64,000 bases of DNA, from the NCBI GenBank assembly GCA_958295665.1, contig OY282560.1, forward strand, positions 22,155,653-22,219,652, given 5' to 3'. The DNA comes from Tipula vernalis. Taxonomy: Eukaryota > Arthropoda > Insecta > Diptera > Tipulidae. Positions 24,816-36,905 of the stretch are shown here, piece after piece. The notes below the pieces were generated by a model, which had not been told where the DNA came from, made no database searches, and saw only the letters and a program-made list of their open reading frames with translations. A program made the position numbers and the translations under genes. Positions within the stretch are counted from its first letter, which is position 1. Each line of letters begins with the position of its first letter.

Positions 24816-26564
24816 ATAAATAATTAATACGATGTTTCAAAGTTTGGTTTGACTGATCACTACCATTGGCCGTACCAGGCTGGAAGTGGCCCAATATGAG
24901 TTTATAATTTTTTGTGTACATAGCTTTCTAGCCGCCATGTGCGTTTTTTGTTGTTGCTTTTCATGTAAACTTTGATCTTATCTGAATCACTATGCGTTAA
25001 GAAATGCGTCTCTCGCTAATTACGTTGAATAAGGCTACAAAGGTGGCAATAAGGACTAATTTTTTAGAAATCTATTGTACTGAAAATAAAATTTGGAATA
25101 AATTAAATCTTTTAATTAATTGGGTGTCGACGCGTTATCTAATTATCGACGTTGTCTACATTGTCGACCCCACTTTTTTTAATTGTCTACACTAGTAGAC
25201 AATTGATCAATTACTTCATGTGGACTACACACATAACAAAGCTTATTTCTGTCGCAACATGTCCCCTTTTTCAAAAATCAGTGACTTTAATGTTTAAGCT
25301 AGTAGTGTCAACCCTGACGTCTTCCGCCTAGATCCCTTACCCCAAACTATAAACATTAATAGAAAATGGACCGTTAAGCTGGTTTTGTACTTTAGAGTAG
25401 TTGCTAGAACATTCTCATATCCAAAAAACTCATCTCTATCAAGGAGAGTTTATTTGACTCAGATCTCTTTCTGGTATTAGTTGCAATTTATTATCTCTAT
25501 CCACTACATATATATACATAAGCTTTGAAACGTATTGAGCGCGACTTTGAAACTATATTGTATCGGGAATATCGCGAAGGAGGATTGCCAACCCGCTACT
25601 AGTTGAACCTCGTTGGGTTGCATCCAAAGCAAGAAACATTGCAATACGCAATCGCGACGAAATAAAACCTAACCATTTCTGTAGAAGTATTAATTGAAAA
25701 TGGGTAAACAATATTTATGCTCACTTTCTTTAATGCTAGCTTCTGAGATAGTTATCGCTCCCAAAGAGCGAAGTGCACAGTTAAGACTTTTCATGAAAGT
25801 AGAAATGCTTTTCGCAACTAATTGTAATATTTACAGTAGTTCGCTAACGTCATCCTTGAAGATCACAGTGAAGTTTATCACAAAAAATAATAAAATATAC
25901 ACTATGACGTAAAAGCATTCTAATTTACCCTCAAAATTACCAACAAAAAAAAATCGAAAAATATTTGCAAAAAAATTTAAGTGGAATTTAACCACCATAC
26001 TAATGGACCCAAACAGTAATCTTGAGATTGCCACAATTTCGAAAAATTATTTTAACGATAGTAAAATTTTTGTAAGTTTTGACTTGTACGGGTTGCATCG
26101 ATATGGTCGAACTGGTTTTGAATACGTATTTAGATTTGAAAACCTTCGAGATTTCCACAATTTTGGGAAATCACTTGATAGTAGAAATATTAAACTGATT
26201 AGATAGTATCAAGTTTAGACCGCAATAAAATTTTAACGTAACTGAACACTAAAGCGTACTCTGATGGTGCCTGACATCTTACAAATTTCCAACAACTAAT
26301 GATTTATAACTATACAGCATTTTTATTATATCTCAAAGAATTTTCCGAAAAAGTGACATCTCCGAGATTTCCGATAGTGTGCATTAGTAGAATGGTTTTT
26401 CTACTCAAATTTAATATTAATTTCCACTCGTCAACAAACTGGTCAAGCTCCATATACATATTTCCATGAATTACTGACTTCTTGAATCTGTCCGATATCA
26501 ATGTTAAAAAGACACCATCACCACATCCCCAACAAATTATAAAATGTTATTAGCATACTTCTGC
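24816..26564. other. Intergenic, nothing recognised
   Basis: No motif-bearing frame. A short stretch at 25535-25660 is less AT-rich (TTGCCAACCCGCTACTAGTTG) but unidentified. Confidence 0.4.
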
Positions 26565-27197
26565 TTCGTGTTAAAGTTAGCCGAAAGTAAAAAGTCGATA
26601 ATGCAGATTATGTTATTAATATGCCAGCCGAAAATAAACAATTTGGTGGTTATCAGCCGAAAGTAAATAGGATACATGGATAAAATATGAAATATGATAA
26701 AATACAAATTTTTGTAAATAGTCTTACGTGGAAAACTTTATTTAACCTAGTCGTGGAAAATATCGGAAAATCAGAAGTATCCACAAAATTGGTGTACCTA
26801 CTCGTATATCTGAAGTTAAATCGTTTTTATGTGATTTGTCAATAGCGCAGGAAAATGCGAATTTACAAAAAATCATTAGAAAATTTTTTAGGTCTGGAGA
26901 TGTATTTTATTGATCTGACTTATTAATAGCTATTGCAAGAAAATATTTAGTTCAAGTTAATAGAGGCTGATTTTATTCGAATTTTCTAATAATTTTTGGA
27001 AAATCGAATTTTTCGAGATTTCCCACGGGAAACTTAAACTGAGCTTTTTTCTGTTGACAAGTCACATCAATAAAATAGATCTCCAACTTTCGGCTAACTT
27101 TAACAGGGTCCGACTGATAGCGACTCGATTTTTTATTTTCGGCTAGACTATCACAATCTGCATTATCGACTTTACACTTTCGGCTAATTTACAGTAT
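26565..27197. mobile_element. Foldback-like element, copy 4 (degraded)
   Basis: Target duplication TACTTCTGC (26556-26564) / GACTTCTGC (27198-27206), 8 of 9 identical. Left end GTTAAAGTTAGCCGAAAG, right end CGGCTAATTTACAGTAT. A second terminus-like CGGCTAACTTTAACAGGGT lies internally at about 27091-27109, before another TATTTTCGGCT repeat, suggesting an internal rearrangement or a nested copy. Internal units are reduced. Confidence 0.85.
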
Positions 27198-27896
27198 GAC
27201 TTCTGCAGACATATACCAAAAGGAGCCGATCGACATGTTACGGGAATGCCTAAATTGGGGCGCTAGAGCTCATATTTCTGAAAATAAAACCATCTTTGAA
27301 TTAAAATATTATCCGAGTTACTCAAACAGCAAATAGCTAATTTTACATTCACCGCACATATTAATTTGCTTTAAGTAAGTTGAAATTTGTTTTGCACTGT
27401 AATTTAGTTTAAACAATAAAATATTCAAATCAACATTAATTTCGCACAAACGAAATTAATTACTGACAATTAATTACGATTTATAGGTTTTCTGACTTAT
27501 TAAATTTACAATATGCGTACACACTGTATAAATTAAATCCGCGATACTGAATAAAATTAATTAAGCTAATTAATGAGTGATCATACGTAATGTTATTTTT
27601 GTTGTTGCTTTTATGGCTCCTACAAGAAATCTGCTTTGTAATTATATACAAATAAAATAGGAAAATTGAATATAATTAATGGCAATAGATAATTAGATTG
27701 TAAGTCGAAGATTTGCTTAATTATACTTAATAGTAATTAATAAATGTATATGTAGTCTAAAACACAAACGATTTGAATTTGTAATGGGACGTTACAAATC
27801 CGTAAAAGAGGATTATCTTTAAAGTTGTAATATTGAACGCATAAATAACATACAACCATAACATAATTATTCAATGTTATAATTTTAGACATAAGA

Positions 27897-27930
<34 letters not shown>

Positions 27931-29000
27931 GTATATAATTAGAATATTACACAGTAATAGCAATAGCAATTATTTACACATAAAGTCGAATGTTTTAAGT
28001 TTTTAAAACATGAACGTGCTAATGCATAATAGCATGTTAAATAGGTAATCCAGTTGCTACACGTTCAAAGTGTTTATTTTTTACTCGTGTTTAAACCAAA
28101 AATTATTACACATAATTGCTTTATTTATTTGCAAAGTTTATGTTTTAAACACACTTCATAATTAGCAGCACATCATGCATGACCTCAAAAAAAATGTGCG
28201 GTGTCACTTTTATATTTTCAAAATTTATGTTCATTATAAGAACTTGTATATATTCTTCAATTTAAAGATGTATAATTAAACAAATAAAATTTATTTATAA
28301 TAAATTGATTTGTCGGTATATATACACACATAACACAGAATCGTATTTCAAAAGAAAGTTGTTATTGATTATTAAACGTTTATTCAAAAAAAATCCATTC
28401 GTTTTTTAATTGCGGTTACGGGTCAATGATGTGGGCGCAAAATCGATAAAATTGTAGAAATTCGAAATATACTCGTAAACCGTTTGTTTAACACAGCTTG
28501 ATAAATTATAATATTCTAACGAGTCTGTTATTTATTCGTAGGCGCCCTATATTGATAATACTCGAATGCACCTGACGGCCTGTGAAATTATCAACAAAAA
28601 TTGAGGAGCGTTCAAAACAACATAAACAACAGTCTTCTACAGTCCTTAACAAAAATATTTGTATAAATATATAATAATTAGTAAATTTAAAAATTTTAAT
28701 TTCAATTTACATAATTATTCTTCAAATAGATACTCATATAGATTTAAACCTCAGAGAATACAAATTAATTAAGTGATTAATTATTTACATTTAAATTCGC
28801 GATGCCATGTTAATTAAATAATAAAGAAAAATAATTTGCGTTATTAAAATAATTTAACAAGTTAAGTTATCTAATTCAATTTTAATTAATTTAGTCCAGC
28901 TGGAATATCATTGCATCTCCATTGCATAGACCGTTAATTATCTTCGTTAATTAACACTAAATCATTCATTTTAATGTTATTAATCCTTTTAGCACACTTA
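27198..29000. promoter_or_regulatory. AT-rich island dense in TAATTA homeodomain cores
   Basis: I count about 20 TAATTA hexamers between 27455 and 28960, in two groups (about 27455-27940 and 28675-28960). Simple chance in DNA of this AT content would give about five. TAATTA is the core recognised by engrailed-type homeodomains, so this could be an enhancer or autoregulatory cluster of en; the role is inference. An (AT)n(GTAT)n microsatellite lies at 27898-27937. Confidence 0.4.
27898..27937. repeat. (AT)n(GTAT)n microsatellite
   Basis: Run of ATATAT followed by GTATGTATGTATGTATAT. Simple repeat. Confidence 0.9.
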
Positions 29001-29049
29001 TTTCTTTGCTGAAGCGAATTCAAATATTCGACGTTACATCACTTCTAGA

Positions 29050-30250
29050 AACCCTTAGCTCTCTGTTGTATCTGCTGCTATCGGGATAATCTCGAGATCG
29101 TTGCATTTCAGGGTCAATTTCTGGAATTGATCCTATTAAAATATCACCTGAGCTACAGCGGCCTCGAATTCAGGATTCTATTTGACCTCAGTATAGTTTT
29201 GATATTTCCTCGATTGCCTTCCCAAAGCCCGTCAAAATGAGGCACTGATGGGTGATATGCCTTCAAATGATTCCTCGCTCCAATAAAATTTGTGCCATTG
29301 TCACTGAATATTTCATTTGCTACTCTTCTTCTGGTTATATAGCATTTTACTGCTGCAATGAATACGTCGCTTCCGAAGTCTGTCATAGTTTACAAAGGAA
29401 TGGCCTTTGATACCATGCATAATACAGCAAAATAATCTTTTGAAATTTTAGGTCCTCGACTTCTTTTGTTAGGAATATTAATATTGGCCCAGGATAATCT
29501 AACTCGCTAATATTGGCCCAGGATAATCTAACTTTTGTTAGGAATATTAATATTGGCCCAGGATAATCTAAATCATCTAAAAATGCTCCCGTAAGTAGAT
29601 CATCAACATAATAAAATCGTTTCTAATTACCCCAACTACATCTGGCAATTGGTTTTCCATATAAAACGCAAATTGATGGAGATGCTCTTATGACTCGAAA
29701 GTCGGAGCTGGCTTATCCAAATGTCCGTGTGGTAGGCAAAAATGTTTTAATGTTTTACTGTCTTGTTCACGCCATACAATACTTTGATAATTTTGGTAGT
29801 ATTCAGCAACCATCATCAGTCTGTCCATGTTGTTGATATCCACAGCTAGAGCGATTTTTTGGTATCGAAATCTAATCAACGTTGACCAGATCGGTGGTTA
29901 TATTGTAGGCCCAATAAGCATGTTATCGTTTATAGACAAACCAATGTTGGATTTTCAAGACTCATCGAATACTACACGAATCTTTGGTGTTTTGCTGGGC
30001 TCCCTCACGATACGATGATGTGGTAGTTAAAAACAGGTACTGGTTTTGACAACGGCTATTGGAAGTAATGCCTGAAAATGATTTGATATTGATGTAAACG
30101 CGTTGATTTTACTATCTTCGTTTGTTGCGGTCTTCGTAGTTTGATCATTTTTACAGCTGTGGTATTTTCCGTTACATTTTTATGTAATTGTGTTGCTTTG
30201 CTCTGCATTTGGCACATCTAAAACGAAACTTACATACCGCGGCCTGGTGA
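29050..30250 (-). pseudogene. BEL/Pao LTR retrotransposon relic
   Basis: Read on the minus strand, in order: a gag knuckle-like piece (FRCAKCRAKQHNYIK, near 30220); RT start KIRVVFDES and LSINDNMLIGP (near 29980-29910); RT core IRFRYQKIALAVDINNM (near 29850); PDVVGVIRNDF (near 29640); then integrase pieces RSRGPKISKDYFAV (near 29450) and EIFSDNGTNFIGA (near 29290) with PHFDGLWEG (near 29240). DNGTNF holds the second catalytic Asp. Stops, frameshifts and a deletion between RT and integrase show it is dead. No LTRs identified. Confidence 0.82.
29462..29572. repeat. Short tandem triplication inside the BEL/Pao relic
   Basis: ATATTGGCCCAGGATAATCTAA occurs three times within about 110 bp, two with the longer preceding phrase TTTTGTTAGGAATATTA. 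A local slippage duplication. Confidence 0.9.
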
Positions 30251-30319
30251 TTGGCTTACAAATAATTCAATCACAATTTTCCAGAAAATTGATGCAGATA
30301 TGTAAATCGTGGCATATGA

Positions 30320-30628
30320 TAAATGTTAAATGTTAAATATTAAATGTTAAATGTTAAATGTTAAATGTTAAATGTTAAATGTTAAATGTTAAATGTTAAA
30401 TGTTAAATGTTAAATGTTAAATGTTAAATGTTAAATGTTAAATGTTAAATGTTAAATGTTAAATGTTAAATGTTAAATGTTAAATGTTAAATGTTAAATG
30501 TTAAATGTTAAATGTTAAATGTTAAATGTTAAATGTTAAATGTTAAATGTTAAATGTTAAATGTTAAATGTTAAATGTTAAATGTTAAATGTTAAATGTT
30601 AAATGTTAAATGTTAAATGTTAAATGTG
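30320..30628. repeat. (TTAAATG)n heptanucleotide microsatellite, about 43 copies
   Basis: Almost perfectly uniform 7-base repeat over about 300 bp, with one variant unit (TTAAATA) near the left end. The uniformity implies recent expansion. Confidence 0.95.
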
Positions 30629-30639
30629 TTGTTGTTAAA

Positions 30640-33440
30640 TGACTGAATTTTAACATGATATTGATCGTCGTCTACGAAATTTGGCTAATGACAATTTAAT
30701 ACTAAATATTTGCATAATGCTTTGGAGTTTTGGCTAGTTCTACATGTGCAAAAGTCGATGACCTCTACATCTTTCAATGAAAGGACCAGGCCATCCATAA
30801 TTATCTGAATTCTGGAGTTTGGAAATTTCACAATCCTATAGGCTAAGTAAACTGGTTGGTATTGATTTAAGAATAAACCGGCGATTACTTTATAAAATCT
30901 AGATCACAACTGCTACAAGTATTCAACTAAAAAAGGAAATACAAAAACTTCACAGCATTTCAGGAAAGTCAACATTTCACACATTCGTGTGCACATATCG
31001 AATGTAGGTATTTACAATCGTTAATATATAAAACAAAACATATTTCGTAAAATTAAATTGTCTTTTATTATGCGAGTTTTATACGATTTTTTGTCTTTTT
31101 TTCGCTCATTGGTTTGGTGTATGGCGATCGTGTAATTGATCTGTTATTCAAGAAAAAAAAAAGTCTGGCGATAAGTCGTTTTTGCGTTTTCTATTCGTAT
31201 ACCTACTATACAGAAAAATATTTATATATGGCAACATATTTATTTTATAATATTTAATTATTTTTTATTATTTCAAATATTGTTAATATTTTATTGAGAT
31301 GTATGAATTATTAATATTTTTTGTTGAACAACATTTTCTGTATAATATCGTGTCCACTGCGGACTGGTTTGTTGTCGCCGTCTCATATACAACTTTATAT
31401 CAGTTCTCACCAAAATTAATTTGTTATAAAATCATGTGGCATATGGTACACGTTTCATAAACATATATATATATAGTTACATATTTTTTTTCTGTAATTG
31501 GGACTCCATATTATATCTAATTATATATACCTTAACGCGGATTTTATCGCGGTATTTATGAGAAAATTAAACGATTAGAAATTTTTTTGTAATACGCGCT
31601 AGAAATTTATAATTTTTAATTTTTTTTTTCTGCCGTCAACGCTAAATTGAATTGTAGAAAAAATTAAATATGAAATTGATACATCATAAAAACTACTTTG
31701 GTTTTGTATTTAAAAATCTAGTATTGTTAACGTGAGAAATAGTTTACCTATAATAAAAAAAATAACATTTCAATCGCCAAAATACCAAAAAAAACACGAA
31801 GGTGTGATACACATTCAAATGAACCGTCACATTTTTTTTATTTTTATTTTTTTGGACTCTGAATGACTCCACACGACTCATAACAATAGTTAATGACATA
31901 TTTGACCATGAAAAAACGAAACCAACTTGACATATTTCGATTTTAATTTGGTGGAGGTATATGTGTGGGTATAGATAGGCCTATTAATATACATGTCGAA
32001 TTTTTGCTAATTCATATTCTAACCTGAATTCGAATTCGTAATCGCATAATTTTCTAAACTATAGAAAGTATTAAGCAATCAGCCAAGAATAAAGTTTTGA
32101 CACTTCTTCACCCAAAAAGAACTTAGGCTAAAGAATTACGATAGGGGATTGACTAATATTCCCTTTCTATAAAACAATGTCTTGACAGTGTTACTGTGAG
32201 GAACTTGTCAGTTATATTACTTAACGCGAACCTAAATGTGTATATAGCTTCTAAAATATATAAATTAAACCATGAGTATTAAGTGCGAAGTGACCTGTTG
32301 CTTAATAGTAACAAAGAGAACCAACTGAGCCTTTTAAAATCGAGTGTTTCCTAAGGTGCAAGAATGAAGTAGATATATCTGGGTATTATTCGGAATAATC
32401 TAATGCTAGAAATTCTTTTCTCGGTAAATATAAGGTTACGTTAGGATATTCAAACACTTCAAATTTTCGGTGCTTGAGCGATTGTGCCGATCCGGCTTCA
32501 ACAAAGATGATAGTCTTAGTTATTAGATATTTACTCCAGAATAAGCATACAGATCAGTGATTGTAGAAACCTGTTTCTTAAACAGTTAATACTTTATTCA
32601 CAATATAATGACAAAAAGTCTCTCCAAGACTAATTCGAGCATGCGTTAGACGTGTTGGGAGTGCTTTAGAAGCCTCTGTAGAATCAAGATTTTTCAGGAG
32701 CCACACAAAACGATAGATATAGAATCCTATCAAGATGTTAACTTGTAGTGAGGTGTTTCTGCATAATGCAGATCTGGAAACTAAGGGAGACTTACTTGAC
32801 TGAATATAGGTGGCCAAAAAGATTGATTATGCCACCGTCCAACTGCATTGCGATGTTACAAGCATGCGTAATTTTGATGATTATTTGAACCGGATTAGGT
32901 TAAACGTGAATCGATGCGATATATGAAGTTTAAAATTAGGGGAATTAAACTTTGCCTATTGTATAATGATGTGTTTTTGCGAAGTTCCGCATCAGGTTGG
33001 ATATTCGGAATCTCCTGATAATGGTTTGCTGGTGCAAAGATTTAATTAAATGGGCACCAGGTTTTTGTGATGAGCAATTGGTCGCAAAAATTTGACAGCT
33101 GGAATGTAACCTATAAGTGGTTTTTCCGTCTATGGACACATGTTCCAAAGATGTACAATTGCAGACGACACTCTAAAATGTTGGTACAAGATTTACCGAT
33201 TTCTACAATAAAAGACTGAGTTTTACCCAAAATATTACGATCGGTAACGGTTTCCATGATACTTCCATTGCTTTAAACTATTGTGTCATATTAAGTATTA
33301 TTCAGTGTCATGTCCAATGTTTTCAGATGCAATCAAAAAAATGATCCGTCAATATCTCAAAATAATTGGTTCTAACAACTTGACCTTCAATCCGAATTCC
33401 TAAAGTCTACCTAAATATGAAATCTAGCTATAGTATGAAG
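30640..33440. other. Intergenic, no gene; AT island at 31000-31900
   Basis: No recognisable coding motif. Open frames of 60-80 codons on the minus strand (32578-32817, 32945-33148) match no family I know. 31000-31900 is AT-rich without recognisable repeats. Confidence 0.4.
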
Positions 33441-33529
33441 TGATCATTAAAACCTTTTTCATTAAATCAGTGGATTGCTTAATTACGGTCGGCAAAAAGC
33501 AAGGACATTCACAAAAAGACAACTTCGAC

Positions 33530-33835
33530 AAAATTCCGACTTGGACAAACAGCCGAGAGACAAACGGCCGACATGGACGAATTGCCGTAATGGGCAAAAG
33601 ACCGACATGATCATTAGGCCGACATTGACCAAACACCGACAGGTGCTTCCTTTTCTAGAATTTTATTTATAAAACAGCACATAATATAACGTGTCGGGGT
33701 CGGCCATTTGAAGTAATTTTGTGGTGTCGGCCTTTTTTCCATATCGACGTTTAGCCCATGTTCGCCTTTTGTACATGTCGGCCTTTTTTCGGTCTGCTTT
33801 ATGTAAACATCGGCCTGAGTATCAGGCATATTGGC
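33530..33835. repeat. CGGCC/GGCCGAC-rich patch
   Basis: The motif GGCCGAC or its reverse GTCGGCC recurs many times at irregular spacing: GGCCGAC mostly left of 33640, GTCGGCC right of it. The patch is therefore roughly inverted about its middle. It resembles the GGTCGGCC phrase of the 163-bp satellite at 41830-43960 only in that short motif. Unknown origin. Confidence 0.5.
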
Positions 33836-33861
33836 AAAGATACAAATCCCCCAAAAAAAAA

Positions 33862-35645
33862 TTGAGGTGTGGCCAACACACGACTTTCTTTTACGAACAG
33901 AGAATTTTAAGAAATTTTATTTTTTTCTTAATTTTTTTTTTTAATTTTTTATTTTTAATTTTAATTTGTTTTTAATTTTTGGAAACATTTTGTGTTAAGT
34001 AGTTTTTTGTAAACCTTAAACTTTTTAAGATATTTGCAAAACAAATTTTCTGGACCAAGGGAGTGGCCACTTCCGGTTAGCCGATTTGGAGTAAAAAACA
34101 CTGGGACCTCCCAATTTATCAAAAAAGCTTAAATCTGAAGTTTCAGTTCGATTGATTAAACCATATGGGCTGTAGAGAGGACACAGATAGACTGACAGAC
34201 TGACAGACAGACAGACACAATTTCGAACCCACTTTTTCGGACTCAGGTTACCTCAAAACAAATAAATCTATAAAAATCTCAAGGTTCAAAATTTTCATGA
34301 TTACTATACTTTATTTTACTAGAGTAAAAGAAATTAAAAAACCCTAATCCATATGAATCGTTCGATTAGTAAAAGTTCTGCAAAATTATATTTTGGAAAT
34401 CGCACTCAACTCCCAAGGGCCAATATCGGCCATTGCCAACAATGATGACAAAGGTTTCGCTAGCCCATGGAATAGGCCCCTTAATTACCTAGTTAGAAAA
34501 CCCTAATTTATAAGAATCGTTCGTTTAGTAAAAGTTCTGCAAAATTATTTTTTGGAAATCGCACTCAACTCCCAAGGGCCAATATCGGCAATTGCCAACA
34601 ATGATGACAAAGGTTTGGCTAGCACATAGAATAGGTCCCTTAATTACCTAGTTAGAAAACCCTAATCCATACGAATCGTTCGTTTAGTAAAAGTTCTGCA
34701 AAATTATTTTTTGGAAATCGCACTCAACTCCCAAGGGCCAATATCGGCCATTGCCAACAATGATGACAAAGGTTTGGCTAGCACATAGAATAGGTCCCTG
34801 AAATACCTAGTTAGAAAACCCTAATCCATACGAATCGTTCGTTTAGTAAAAGTTCTTCAAAATTATTTTTTGGAAATCGCACTCAACACCCAAGGGCCAA
34901 TATCGGCCATTTCCAACAATGATGACAAAGGTTTCGCTAGCACATAGAATAGGTCCCTCAACACAGCACTCAACAATGATGATAAAGATTTCGCCAGCAC
35001 ATGGAATAGGTCCCTTAATTATCTAGTTAAAAAACCCTAATCCATACGATTCGTTCGTTTAGTAAAAGTTCTGCAAAATTATTTTTTGGAAATCGCACTC
35101 AACTCCCAAGGGCCAATATCGGCCATTGCCAACAATGATGACAAAGGTTTGGCTAGCACATAGAATAGGTCCCTCAAATACCTAGTTAAAAAATGGAGGT
35201 GTGGCCAACACACGACTTTGTTTTACGAACAGAGAATTTTGAGAAATTTTATTTTTTTTTTTTTAAATTTTTTTTTTTTTTTAATTTTTTATTTTTATTT
35301 GTTTTTAGTTTTTTGTAAACCTCATACTATTTAAGATATTTGCAAAATAAATTTTATGGACCAAGGGAGTGGCCACTTCCGGTTAGCCGATTTGGAGTAA
35401 AATTCATTGGGACCTCCCCATTAATCATTAAAGCTTAAATCTGAAGTTTCAGTTCGATTGGTTAAACCATCTGGGCTGTAGAGAGGACACAGACAGACTG
35501 ACAGACTGACAGACAGACAGACAGACACCATTTCGAAACCCACTTTTTCGGACTCAGGGGACCTCAAAACAAATAAATCTCTAAAAATCTCAAGGTCCAA
35601 AATTTTCATGATTACTATACTTTATTTTACTAGAGTAAAAGAAAG
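33862..35645. repeat. 159-bp tandem array flanked by two ~460-bp direct repeats
   Basis: Direct repeats at about 33862-34328 and 35190-35645 both start GAGGTGTGGCCAACACACGA, share AAGGGAGTGGCCACTTCCGG and (GACA)n, and end TTATTTTACTAGAGTAAAAG. Between them, from about 34341, lie five units beginning ACCCTAAT, at 34341, 34500, 34659, 34818 and 35034: three successive 159-bp spacings and one of 216. Each carries ATCGCACTCAACTCCCAAGG. No coding sequence. Perhaps a mobile element with internal repeats, or unequal crossing over. Confidence 0.88.
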
Positions 35646-35649
35646 TAAT

Positions 35650-36415
35650 ACAAAGTGAAGTGTCCTGTAAAGAGACCACATTAAATTTTTTTAAATATAA
35701 TATGAACACAAAAGGCTGCTATACATAATTTCTTGTCATCCTTGCGTACCGAGGATCAATGTTAAGCGGCTTTGCAGAGTTTTCAAATTTATTATGTGAA
35801 TAATTATTAAAAGACAAAAATGTTTTTAAAAATTTTCTAACTTCTGTGAATGTTAGAATTTCAAAAAATTTCTTTACGGAGTTCGGGGCTATAGATACCA
35901 TCCTCTAAGGCATAAAATAAATTATAATAAAAAATTTGTGATATTAAAAAAACAGATTTTTTGGGATTCTTTTTGGGATATCGCCACCAACGCTATTAAA
36001 AAGGGGTTGATGACATTACCCAAAATAGAATAATTCCAAAATAAATTAAATCCCATCGTTTTATACGACATATGTCACCTCTAAACCCCCCCCCCCTTTC
36101 ACGATTTTTTAAAATTCTAATATTTATATGATGGTATTTCACTAAAAAGTTAAATTTTTGTTTTCTAACATGTTGGCCATTTATCGTACGTTTATTTTGT
36201 TAGAATTTTGCCCATATACAGGTTACGGAACTTGAAACAACAAGTAATTAGTGATGTTCAGTTAGTAAAGGTGGAAAACATTGCAGGCTAGATGAACGCA
36301 CCAATTTACTTAAATTATATACCCAAAGACTTTAAACCAAAATAAATTGTGTTGAAAGGTCTAACGAAGGATGAAGACATCATGGAGCTAAATAAGAATG
36401 CTTGATTGTGTCGAT
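35650..36415. other. Intergenic, nothing recognised
   Basis: AT-rich; a C run (CCCCCCCCCC) at about 36087-36097. No gene seen. Confidence 0.4.
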
Positions 36416-36905
36416 AATAAAAAATACAGATATATTTACAAAATACAATTCCTACTTAACACAGATAGTGTCAAGTATGAACGTACTGATTTAGCGAATT
36501 ATATTCACTCAAGGAAAACCTTCATTTGTGTGTGCTTAATTCCCACACAATATTAAGAACTTTAAGAGAAATATGTCTGTTTATCAAATGATTTTTTTCC
36601 GGCTTTTAAAAGACACAAATATATTTTGTAGAAATTTGTAGTTTGGTTGTAGCTACCTGATGAGTAGACCAACTTTTTCAGTACGAAACCAAACTACCAA
36701 CACAATGAGCTCAAGGAAAGTTCTCATTTGTTGTTCAGTGTTATACACTTTGTATAACTTTACAGGGGTCTGTACTTTACAGGGCGGATTGATATTTCTA
36801 CATTTTTTTGGGTACAATTGGCCTATTGATTTTTTTTTTCTGATTAACCATTTGGGTCTATAGAAAGCCGAAAAAAATCATTTGATAAACAGACATACTT
36901 CTCGT
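36415..36905. repeat. Dispersed hairpin repeat, copy 1
   Basis: Contains AATTCCTACTTAACACAGAT (36448) also found near 52806 and 54698. TCTGTTTATCAAATGATTTT (about 36574) recurs inverted at about 36873, so the segment can form a stem with about a 260-base loop. The phrase CAAACTACCAACACAATGAGCTCA (about 36691) is present inverted at about 54617. Probably a MITE family. Confidence 0.7.

Noticed and set aside
32578..33148. Two minus-strand open frames of 67-79 codons
   Set aside because: No recognisable motif, and such lengths occur by chance; neither resembles the nearby BEL relic.
34180..34225. (GACA)n run as a CRISPR-like or regulatory array
   Set aside because: Simple tetranucleotide repeat that is part of the duplicated flank at 33862-34328 and 35190-35645.
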